A stretch of DNA of 10,110 nt from JALOAD01 sp023228995 [NCBI: Candidatus Muiribacterium halophilum] (GCA_023228995.1 JALOAD010000078.1:1-10110); one strand, 5' to 3'. Numbered from the stretch's first letter, positions 1 through 5,928 are shown. The notes: a model not told the origin generated them from the sequence alone. Numbers and translations: made by a program.

Positions 1-641
1 ACATTAAATATTTTAAACTCAGTTTCATTTAAAAAACTCGCAGACGACTTACCGCCCACATAAGAAAACAAAACGCATCCAGCTTCTTCCTGTTCAAAAT
101 CAGACAAAAACTCAAAACTCGGAATATCAACAATATTTTTTTCAAAAGAAAAGTTTTTTTCATTTGATTTTACAAAAACATAATTAGAATTAAAATCTAT
201 TTTTTCATTAGAAAGTATTATATTAAAAAAATTATCCTTAGAATAATTAGATTTTTGACAAATAACAAATCTATTTTGATTATCTATAAAAACATCCTGT
301 TCATTTTTAAAAACAGTTACATTTTTAGGAAAAGAAATTTTGTTATAAATTGAAACTTCATTATATTCATCAAGATTACCTGGATTTATAATAATAGGAA
401 TATCAAGTTCGGCAAAGAAACTTTCAACAAATTTTACATCACTCGATGCAAACATATTTGTACCAAATAGATTATTATTAATAAGAATAAAATCAGGTTC
501 AAATTTCGTCTTATACAACAAAATCCTTTCACGAAATATCAATCTTAACCTTTTTCTTAATTCATTACCTCTTCCAGGAAAACTCAAAAAACTTTTTCCT
601 AAGAATATATTTGTAGTTATAATACCTTTAAAATCTTTCAT
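1..641 (-). CDS. Degenerate SbcD/YhaO-like metallophosphoesterase, N-terminal part (cut by window edge)
   Basis: The frame is open from ATG at 641 to base 1, giving about 213 residues with the C-terminus outside the window. The layout follows SbcD/YhaO-type calcineurin-like phosphoesterases: a first strand ending in FLGKSF (residues 13-18), then NELRKRLRLIFRERI (26-40), a strand FILINNNLFG (51-60), IPIIINPGNLDEY (81-93) and FPKNVTVF (104-111). In active family members the matching motifs are D-x-H-L-G, G-D-L-F-D and G-N-H-D. Here they read N-I-F-L-G, N-N-L-F-G and G-N-L-D, so most metal ligands are gone and only the GN..D of the third motif remains. I infer a non-catalytic phosphoesterase-fold protein, perhaps a structural or regulatory partner in DNA repair. 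No SbcC-like gene is visible. The start is firm because the first fold strand begins at residue 6. No Shine-Dalgarno sequence is seen and an extended -10 box lies 8 bases before the ATG. The family call comes from motif reading, not a search. Confidence 0.6.
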   Translation of the reverse strand, partial: MKDFKGIITTNIFLGKSFLSFPGRGNELRKRLRLIFRERILLYKTKFEPDFILINNNLFGTNMFASSDVKFVESFFAELDIPIIINPGNLDEYNEVSIYNKISFPKNVTVFKNEQDVFIDNQNRFVICQKSNYSKDNFFNIILSNEKIDFNSNYVFVKSNEKNFSFEKNIVDIPSFEFLSDFEQEEAGCVLFSYVGGKSSASFLNETEFKIFN

Positions 642-649
642 ATCATGAG

Positions 650-658
650 ATTATAACA
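650..658 (-). promoter_or_regulatory. Extended -10 promoter directly before the pseudo-phosphoesterase gene
   Basis: On the minus strand the sequence reads TGTTATAAT, a perfect extended -10 (TGn followed by TATAAT at 655-650). No good -35 box lies 16-18 bases upstream. A start about seven bases downstream would fall near 643, only two or so bases before the ATG at 641, so the transcript would be leaderless or nearly so. It sits just after the terminator of the preceding gene, where a new promoter is expected. Confidence 0.5.
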
Positions 659-684
659 TTTATAAATTCAAAAGAAAAGAGTAC

Positions 685-720
685 AAAAAAAGACTATTTT
701 AATTTTAAAAATAGTCTTTT
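685..720 (-). terminator. Intrinsic terminator after the small secreted protein gene
   Basis: A perfect 13-bp inverted repeat (688-700 with 708-720; arm AAAAGACTATTTT) surrounds a 7-base loop. Read on the minus strand the right arm runs into TTTTTTT. It lies 29 bases after the stop codon at 749 and ahead of the promoter at 650-658, so it separates two minus-strand transcription units. The stem is AT-rich with only two G/C pairs, normal for so AT-rich a genome. Confidence 0.8.
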
Positions 721-748
721 ATAAAAATTTAAATAAGTTTTTTTAACT

Positions 749-1219
749 TTAAAAAACTGATTTCTGTAATCTAACACTTGCAATATTTTGTTCAAATCTT
801 ATGAAATGTTCAACATACATCTCAACAAATCTATTATCAAGTCTTTTTGAAAAAACACCATTTGAATCTTCATTATCTCTATCAAGATATTCTTTTACAA
901 TATTTTCAATTTGAATTTTAATACCATCTTTACCATTTATTTTTTCAGTAATAAATATATACGCTTCATCATCACTTTCCATATTCAAAGTTAATTTTGC
1001 AATCTCAACAGCTTTTTTTATAGATAATTCAAAAAATTCCATTAATCTATCTTCTGGAACACAATCAATATAATCCATTAAAAACTCTTCATCAGAAGAA
1101 ACAACTTCAGCAGCAAACTGCTCTCTTTCACTTAATTTCACTTTTGAGATTTCCGCATAAGAAGTTACTGCAATTAGAAAAAAAAGAACTGTTAAAAACT
1201 TCATTCCAAACTTAGACAT
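749..1219 (-). CDS. Small secreted protein of unknown function
   Basis: This 156-residue protein is not recognised. Residues 7-22 (KFLTVLFFLIAVTSYA) form a Sec signal peptide with a lysine before the hydrophobic core and a T-S-Y-A site, so cleavage before E23 would release a mature protein of about 134 residues. There is no lipobox cysteine. The mature part is acidic, mostly predicted helical by eye, with a run SDDEEFLMDYIDCVPEDR (42-58 region) and a single mature cysteine. No enzyme motif or repeat is visible, so a periplasmic or exported role is all that can be said. The start at 1219 is preceded by a strong AAGGGGG ribosome site six bases before the ATG; Met6 is an alternative without such a site. 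It has its own promoter at 1283-1311 and a terminator at 685-720, so it is probably monocistronic. Confidence 0.75.
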   Translation of the reverse strand: MSKFGMKFLTVLFFLIAVTSYAEISKVKLSEREQFAAEVVSSDEEFLMDYIDCVPEDRLMEFFELSIKKAVEIAKLTLNMESDDEAYIFITEKINGKDGIKIQIENIVKEYLDRDNEDSNGVFSKRLDNRFVEMYVEHFIRFEQNIASVRLQKSVF

Positions 1220-1234
1220 TTAAGCCCCCTTATT

Positions 1235-1258
1235 CACTTATACACTTATAAACTTATT
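1235..1258. repeat. Tandem 8-bp repeats in the leader of the small secreted protein gene
   Basis: CACTTATA occurs at 1235-1242 and again at 1243-1250, followed by a degenerate AACTTATT at 1251-1258. On the minus strand this reads as successive xATAAGTx units just upstream of the AAGGGGG ribosome site. It could be a protein or RNA-binding array in the 5' leader, or simple slippage-derived sequence. Confidence 0.5.
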
Positions 1259-1267
1259 TGTTATTTA

Positions 1268-1285
1268 CCTATAAAGCATTATAGG
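1268..1285. promoter_or_regulatory. Palindrome overlapping the -10 region, candidate operator
   Basis: A perfect inverted repeat CCTATAA-N4-TTATAGG lies at 1268-1285. On the minus strand it overlaps the last bases of the -10 hexamer (1283-1288) and the expected transcription start of the gene at 749-1219. A dyad of 7-bp arms in this place is what a dimeric repressor site looks like. It could equally be a short 5' hairpin in the mRNA. Confidence 0.45.
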
Positions 1286-1311
1286 ATATTAAACTTTTTC
1301 ATATATGTCAA
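1283..1311 (-). promoter_or_regulatory. Sigma70-type promoter of the small secreted protein gene
   Basis: On the minus strand a perfect TTGACA (1311-1306) is followed after 17 bases by TATCCT (1288-1283), four of six matches to TATAAT. A TATAAT also occurs at 1283-1278 but is 22 bases from the TTGACA, too far for a normal pair. The leader to the ATG at 1219 would be about 55-60 bases. Confidence 0.65.
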
Positions 1312-1392
1312 TTTTTTTATAAGACCAATAACCAAAAAGCTGATTCAAAAAAGTTTTTGACTGTATAAATATATCAAAGAAATAAAAATATA

Positions 1393-1428
1393 ATGTAATC
1401 CCGGCTCAAAATCAAACCGGGATTATAT
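1393..1428. repeat. GC-rich hairpin repeat, copy 1 (also likely terminator of the metallopeptidase gene)
   Basis: A 9-bp perfect stem TAATCCCGG (1396-1404) pairs with CCGGGATTA (1417-1425) around the loop CTCAAAATCAAA. A G-U pair and two more pairs extend it to 1393-1428. The core stem and loop recur at 7634-7659 with 24 of 26 bases identical, so this is a dispersed repeat and not only a terminator. Read on the minus strand it follows the metallopeptidase stop codon at 1453 and runs into a T-rich stretch (ATTATATTTTTATTT), so it may also end that transcript. Confidence 0.7.
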
Positions 1429-1452
1429 AGTTATAATAAGTTTAAAAATCAA

Positions 1453-3006
1453 TTAATACAATTCATCTAAAGTAATTTTTTCTTGCATCAATTTAGAATA
1501 CTCTCTATTGTTAAGAGAAATTCCTCTTTCAGCGAAAATTTTTAAAATTTCTTCTTTATGCTTTCCATCAAATTTTTCTTCATCAACTCTTATAATAGCT
1601 GCAAGTCCATCTGCAAATGTAGATTTGTAATTAATATAATATCTCATTCTATGCGCGAGTTCATCAGAAATCTTTCTACCAAAACTTTCTCTCATTTCCC
1701 ATAAAGGAGCTGAAAACATCAAAGAATCATGATGACATTCGCCAATATAATCTTCTGGATAATGAGTATCGTTTTTACAACTTCTCATATATGGTTTTCC
1801 AATTTTATTCATAACCCATTCACCAATTTCAGGATCATCTGTAATAGTATTACCAAAATAATCAGACAAAGCCTCATTCATACCACCAGCTTCACCATAA
1901 TTACCAAGCCCTGCCATTTCATAAGATAATGCGTGAGTATATTCGTGATATATCACTGAAGCTTCAATAGCAAGATTATTAAATTTATTACCATCTCCAA
2001 AACAAAAATACTGACCCCATGGGGAGAAGAAAGCATTATCATATTTATCACCATAATGAACAGTTGTTTTCATAGGTTTATCAAGTTCAACATAACCATA
2101 ATTAGTCCTAAAAAAATCATGAATAACATTCATATGATAATAAACATTTGCTTCTTCAAAATGAGTATTTCCATAAGGATATATAAAATTATTATCAGGA
2201 TTTTCCGCATTAACTGTATCTTCGTTTTCTACTTTAGAATAAAAACCAATCAAAGTTCCACTATAATTAATATTAGATATAGATCCAACAGACACTTTTG
2301 ATTTTAGAGGATTTGTTAAAAAAATTGAAGCATTTCCTTCATGGTATTGAATAAAATCATCACAATAAAGCACTTTCTTGTTTTCTGCATCTACAACTAC
2401 TAAAAATTCTCCTAAAGGAGCTTTTGAAAGTAATTTAACACTATAAGCCCATTTAAGACCTTTCAATGTATCAAATAATATTTTTTCACAATCAGCAATT
2501 TCTCCAGAATTATCTGAGCCTGTATATTCAAAAGCTTTATCCTCAGCTTCTGATGAAGTTATAATATCATTATTAATTATTTCATTTGAAAGAATAAAAC
2601 TACCTGATGCCATAAATGTTTTTTTGTTTTCTGAATAAGTCAAAGTCCCTGGAAAAATTTTATAAATTCCAGAATAAGTTTCATAAATACTTCTTTCTTT
2701 GTTTTGATTTTTTAATTTAAGATACATACCTTCCGGCATATTTGAATTAAGATTGTATATAAAATTATATGCATTTTTATTAACATCACCTATGATAGAA
2801 CTTGGCACTCCGTGTGTATTATCCCATATAATCTGTGTATCAAGGTTATCTGATTTTGATATATTTTCCAAAATATTCCATGTGCGAATAGGAAAAACTT
2901 CTTTTTCTTGTGAATTCATTAACAATCTGCTTGTATCAACTGGCATTAATGCAGATGATAGAATAGATAGAGTCAATATAGAGATTAAAAAAATCTTTTT
3001 AAACAT
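1453..3006 (-). CDS. Secreted thermolysin-clan (M4/M36-like) zinc metallopeptidase with FTP propeptide
   Basis: This 517-residue preproprotein is probably an exported broad-specificity endopeptidase that matures by cleaving its own propeptide. Residues 1-20 form a Sec signal peptide (MFKKIFLISILTLSILSSAL). An FTP-like segment covers about 95-140 (YKIFPGTLTY) and a PepSY-like segment about 145-220 (VVVDAENKKVLYC). The catalytic domain starts near 280. It has HEYTH at 354-358 (zinc ligands H354 and H358, catalytic E355), GGMNEALSDYFG at 374-385 giving third ligand E378, and ECHHDSLMFSAPLWEMR (423-439) in place of the thermolysin transition-state histidine region. The last segment resembles M36/fungalysin-type members more than classical M4, so the exact family within clan MA(E) is open. 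All key residues appear intact. AAGGAG lies eight bases before the ATG. It is a single-gene unit between the hairpins at 3159-3186 and 1393-1428. Confidence 0.9.
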   Translation of the reverse strand: MFKKIFLISILTLSILSSALMPVDTSRLLMNSQEKEVFPIRTWNILENISKSDNLDTQIIWDNTHGVPSSIIGDVNKNAYNFIYNLNSNMPEGMYLKLKNQNKERSIYETYSGIYKIFPGTLTYSENKKTFMASGSFILSNEIINNDIITSSEAEDKAFEYTGSDNSGEIADCEKILFDTLKGLKWAYSVKLLSKAPLGEFLVVVDAENKKVLYCDDFIQYHEGNASIFLTNPLKSKVSVGSISNINYSGTLIGFYSKVENEDTVNAENPDNNFIYPYGNTHFEEANVYYHMNVIHDFFRTNYGYVELDKPMKTTVHYGDKYDNAFFSPWGQYFCFGDGNKFNNLAIEASVIYHEYTHALSYEMAGLGNYGEAGGMNEALSDYFGNTITDDPEIGEWVMNKIGKPYMRSCKNDTHYPEDYIGECHHDSLMFSAPLWEMRESFGRKISDELAHRMRYYINYKSTFADGLAAIIRVDEEKFDGKHKEEILKIFAERGISLNNREYSKLMQEKITLDELY

Positions 3007-3045
3007 ACTGTATACTCCTTAATACTTTAATTATTTTGTTATATT

Positions 3046-3051
3046 ATTATA
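3046..3051 (-). promoter_or_regulatory. Probable -10 box of the metallopeptidase gene
   Basis: A perfect TATAAT is read on the minus strand about 40 bases before the start codon at 3006. The hexamer 17 bases upstream is TTTCAA, a poor -35, so the promoter rests mainly on the -10 match in an AT-rich background. Confidence 0.4.
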
Positions 3052-3158
3052 AAGCATAAACTTTAAAATTGAAAGTAGAATTTTAAGCAAGAAATATAAT
3101 CTTCGAAATAAACTTCTATTTCTTAAATTAAAAAAAGGTAGACAAAGATTCAATTAGG

Positions 3159-3186
3159 AATTAGCGACTGCTAAAGCAGTCTAATT
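3159..3186. repeat. Palindromic hairpin between the phosphorylase and metallopeptidase genes
   Basis: GACTGCT (3166-3172) and AGCAGTC (3175-3181) form a perfect 7-bp stem around AA. After a two-base bulge (GC, 3164-3165) the pairing continues with AATTA (3159-3163) against TAATT (3182-3186). It lies 42 bases after the phosphorylase stop at 3228. No T-run directly follows on the minus strand; a T7 run occurs only some 20 bases later (3131-3137). It may help end the flagellin-phosphorylase transcript or be a dispersed palindromic repeat. Confidence 0.55.
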
Positions 3187-3227
3187 AGAAAAACAACCTC
3201 ATTATATACAGAGAATTTATATTTTTT

Positions 3228-3965
3228 TTAAAATTTCATAAGGTCCAATTTAATAATACAATCCGCTAAATATTGGATTTTTTCAATTACAATTTTTTTA
3301 GAAAAACCAGGATTCCATATATTATTGCAAAAAATATCACTAGTAACAAAAACAGCACTGCATTCAATATCTTTAAAATGTTCACCAAAACTAAAAAGTG
3401 CCGAACACTCCATATCAATACAATTTACACCATATTTTTGAATAATATTTATTTCTTCAAATGTCTCTCTTAAAGGACAATCAGTAGTCCATGCAAAACC
3501 TTTATAAAAATTAATTAAATTTTTTTTCATCAAATCATTAAGTTTTTTATTAAGAAATATAGAAGAATTTACAATATCAATATTTTCATCAATATAATTT
3601 TGTGAAGTTCCTTCGCCAATTAATGATTTTTCAACAATAAATATATCTCCAAAATCATATTTTTCACCAATAGCAGCAGACATACCTAAAATTATAAAGT
3701 TTTTAATATTTTTTTTTCTTAATTCATCACATTTAATAATTGTATAAGGAGCTCCAGGAGCTTGAATATAACAGAAAATAACATTTAAATTTTCTTTAAA
3801 AAAAATATTTCTTTTTTCAGTGAATTTTAATTTTCTTAGATAATTCATTAGATTTTTAGAATAAAATAAAACAGCTGTATTAACATTTTGAGGAAATTCT
3901 TTTTTTGAATAAGAAAAATCCACTGCTGTATTTATCTTATATTTATTTTTAATTATATTTTTCAT
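3228..3965 (-). CDS. Nucleoside phosphorylase-like protein (PNP/UDP family), translationally coupled to flagellin
   Basis: This 245-residue protein matches the purine/uridine phosphorylase family, which cleaves nucleosides with phosphate to base and ribose-1-phosphate in the cytoplasm. Visible landmarks are QAPGAPYTII (68-77), ELRKKNIKNFIILGMSAAIG (81-100), the GDIFIV strand (106-111), GEGTSQNY (117-124), WTTDCPLRET (159-168), the base/ribose site IDMECSALFSF (183-193) and VTSD (207-210). The ME pair and SD acid are kept. The usual glycine-rich G-x-x-G-x-L after the central strand reads MSAAIG, so the phosphate or ribose site may differ and substrate cannot be inferred. The ATG overlaps the flagellin stop (ATGA, 3962-3965) and no Shine-Dalgarno sequence precedes it, so translation probably depends on ribosomes finishing flagellin. 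A nucleosidase using water (MTA/SAH type) is a less likely alternative because of length and motif spacing. Confidence 0.8.
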   Translation of the reverse strand: MKNIIKNKYKINTAVDFSYSKKEFPQNVNTAVLFYSKNLMNYLRKLKFTEKRNIFFKENLNVIFCYIQAPGAPYTIIKCDELRKKNIKNFIILGMSAAIGEKYDFGDIFIVEKSLIGEGTSQNYIDENIDIVNSSIFLNKKLNDLMKKNLINFYKGFAWTTDCPLRETFEEINIIQKYGVNCIDMECSALFSFGEHFKDIECSAVFVTSDIFCNNIWNPGFSKKIVIEKIQYLADCIIKLDLMKF

Positions 3966-5809
3966 TTAAGTAACTGTAATATTGTTTCATGCTTTGAATT
4001 AGCGTGAGAAAGCATAGTTACTCCAGACTGATTCAAAAGATCTGTCTTTGTAAAATTCAACATTTCTTTCGCCATATCAACATCTCTTATCCTTGATTCA
4101 CTCTCATAAAGTCGATTATGTAAAATATAATCACCAGTTTTTTCAAGTGCATTCTGCATAGAACCTAGAGAAGTTCTCTGTAAAGATATTTTTTTTAACG
4201 CATCATCAATTATAGTTATTGCTTGTTCAGCACTTTCTCTTGTTTGAATACTAATATTCATCTGATATAAAGGTCCTGCATTTCTTGTGCCTGTTGAATA
4301 ATCAGTTTTACCATAATTAACCTTTCCATCAGTTGAAAGTTTTACAGCAAGCCCAAGGTTTTCTGGAGTTATATTACCAAAACTCGCAAGAAAAACTTGA
4401 GCTTCATTCGCACCAACATGGAAATTCTGTTTATTTGATCTTATTCTTAATTGAAATTGTGTTATGCTTTTCCATTCTTGTTCGTTATTAGCAGTTACTT
4501 CCCTTTCACCCGGCACCTGTGCTCTATGATCAGGATAACCAACTCCTGCTGGGTCTACTGGGAAATTTCTAGTGAAATCATGTTCTAAATCATCATCTTC
4601 AGTTCTCTGCATATATCCATAATCTAACTGTTCATCAATTCTTAATACAATACCCTTTAATAATCTTGTATTTTCAAGTAGAGGATTTCCTAAAGCAGGT
4701 GGTTGCGGTCCTCCAAGAATTCCACCAATTGGTCTGGAAAGTTCTTTTTCAGTAAAAATATCAGAATCTGATCTAAATATACCCATGCTCTGAAAAACTC
4801 CACCTGCCTCATCAATTCTACCCGGCATAGTTGGAAACATTGGTTGATGAGTAACATTAGCAATAGAGATTATTGTATCTGTACCAGAAGTGAAAGCCCT
4901 ATGAGAAACCCCATTAGAAGTAACAGTAGTTATAGTTTTTGTATCTGAAAGGACCTGACCGCCATACAGACCGAGTTTTACAGCAACTCCATCTGGATCA
5001 GCTCCAAAACTGATATTAAATCTGGACCCGGAGTGAACAGATGTCAGAGTAATATCATTCTGATCAGAATCAAGACCAGCAAGTACTCCAACATTAGCAT
5101 CATTAATCTTTCTTACAACATCCTGTAGAGAGTCTTTTTCGTCAACAACAATAACTCTTGTTTGTTTATCTATTTTTATATGCAGTTCAGCATCCCCTGT
5201 CACCCCTGCATCTCCCAGGTTTATCACTCCATCATCGTCCACATCAGTTAAATTTGCAGTTCCATGTACATTGCTTGCAGTTCCAGCATCAAGTATAGTA
5301 ACCATATAATCTGCATTTTCAACTTCTCCAACAATATCAGCTGTTCCAATTTTCTTATTTGAAGATAAACCTAATCCTATAGTATCTCCATTTAATAAAA
5401 CTTTGTTGTTAAATTCAGTGTAATTTGCAACTCTGTCAATCTGATCTACAAGCTGATCAAGTTCTCTTTGAATTTCAATTCTATCCCTATTTGTATAATT
5501 ATCATTGGCAGATTGTATAGCAAGTTGTCTCATTCTTACAATTATTGAATTGGCAACTTCAAGCACACCTTCTGCACTCTGAACCATAGAAATAGCATCC
5601 TGAACATTAGTATGAGCCTGATCAAGACCACTTATCTGACCTCGCATTTTTTCAGATACAGCAAGACCTGCCGCATCATCTCCAGCTCGGTTTATTCTAA
5701 GTCCACTAGATAATTTTTGTAAGGAATTAGTATTTGAACTTTTGTTAATATTGAGAATTCGCCTAGAAAAGATCGAACTATGATTTGAATTAATAATACC
5801 AATACTCAT
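3962..5809 (-). CDS. Flagellin with a large variable domain
   Basis: This is the flagellar filament subunit, exported by the flagellar type III system. The N-terminal D0/D1 part (1-140) has LSSGLRIN (33-40), RAGDDAAGLAVSEKM (41-55) and IQRELDQLVDQI (113-124). The C-terminal D1/D0 part (about 510-615) has RIRDVDMAKEML (573-584) and ends in ILQLLK. At 615 residues it is longer than the 270-500 common in the family, from an inserted domain at about 141-510. That insert contains an EF-hand/dockerin-like loop (189-200), a Flagellin_IN-like stretch (about 218-240, VDEKDSLQDVVRKINDANVG), a proline/glycine-rich linker (360-380) and FHVGANEAQ (463-471). The insert is less AT-rich than neighbouring genes. 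A strong GGAGGT ribosome site at 5813-5818 sets the start. A sigma28-like promoter lies upstream, and the stop overlaps the phosphorylase start. No chaperone or cap gene is adjacent. Confidence 0.95.
   Translation of the reverse strand: MSIGIINSNHSSIFSRRILNINKSSNTNSLQKLSSGLRINRAGDDAAGLAVSEKMRGQISGLDQAHTNVQDAISMVQSAEGVLEVANSIIVRMRQLAIQSANDNYTNRDRIEIQRELDQLVDQIDRVANYTEFNNKVLLNGDTIGLGLSSNKKIGTADIVGEVENADYMVTILDAGTASNVHGTANLTDVDDDGVINLGDAGVTGDAELHIKIDKQTRVIVVDEKDSLQDVVRKINDANVGVLAGLDSDQNDITLTSVHSGSRFNISFGADPDGVAVKLGLYGGQVLSDTKTITTVTSNGVSHRAFTSGTDTIISIANVTHQPMFPTMPGRIDEAGGVFQSMGIFRSDSDIFTEKELSRPIGGILGGPQPPALGNPLLENTRLLKGIVLRIDEQLDYGYMQRTEDDDLEHDFTRNFPVDPAGVGYPDHRAQVPGEREVTANNEQEWKSITQFQLRIRSNKQNFHVGANEAQVFLASFGNITPENLGLAVKLSTDGKVNYGKTDYSTGTRNAGPLYQMNISIQTRESAEQAITIIDDALKKISLQRTSLGSMQNALEKTGDYILHNRLYESESRIRDVDMAKEMLNFTKTDLLNQSGVTMLSHANSKHETILQLLK
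5210..5245 (-). other. EF-hand/dockerin-like calcium-binding loop inside flagellin
   Basis: Residues 189-200 of the flagellin read DVDDDGVINLGD. This places Asp at loop positions 1, 3, 5 and 12, Gly at 6, Ile at 8 and Asn at 9, the full ligand pattern of an EF-hand or dockerin calcium loop. It is a single loop in the surface-exposed variable domain, not a pair. Calcium binding is inference from the pattern. Confidence 0.6.
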
Positions 5810-5859
5810 CCGACCTCCATGTCAGCATTTAAAAAATACATCCGTGATAAAATCCTATG

Positions 5860-5865
5860 ATTATA
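5860..5865 (-). promoter_or_regulatory. Possible second (sigma70) -10 box upstream of flagellin
   Basis: TATAAT is read on the minus strand about 51 bases before the flagellin start, with TTGAAT 15 bases further up (5886-5881). The spacing is short, so this is a weak candidate beside the sigma28-like site further upstream. Confidence 0.3.
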
Positions 5866-5899
5866 TAACAAAATCAGAGAATTCAAATTCTTATAAATT

Positions 5900-5928
5900 A
5901 AAATCGGAAATTACAATCTAAATCTTTA
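5900..5928 (-). promoter_or_regulatory. Sigma28 (FliA/SigD)-like promoter of flagellin
   Basis: On the minus strand TAAA (5928-5925) is followed after 17 bases by CCGATTTT (5907-5900). The sigma28 consensus is TAAA, 15 bases, then GCCGATAA or GCCGATAT, so the match is TAAA plus CCGAT with the spacer one base longer than usual. The predicted leader to the ATG at 5809 is roughly 80-85 bases. A class-3 flagellar promoter is expected for flagellin. Confidence 0.55.

Noticed and set aside
1340-1366. TCAAAAA/TTTTTGA hairpin between the metallopeptidase and small secreted protein genes
   Set aside because: Short AT stem with mismatches outside the core; not distinguishable from background, and the GC-rich hairpin at 1393-1428 explains termination better.
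1729-2301. Plus-strand open frames opposite the metallopeptidase
   Set aside because: They lie wholly inside a clearly coding minus-strand gene and have low-complexity Ile/Phe/Asn-rich products without ribosome sites.
3100-3121. GAAATA..TATTTC inverted repeat
   Set aside because: Six-base AT-only arms are too common here to count as structure.
3203-3215. TATAAT-like box followed by GAGG on the minus strand after the phosphorylase gene
   Set aside because: No -35, no open frame of useful length downstream, and such matches are expected by chance at this AT content.
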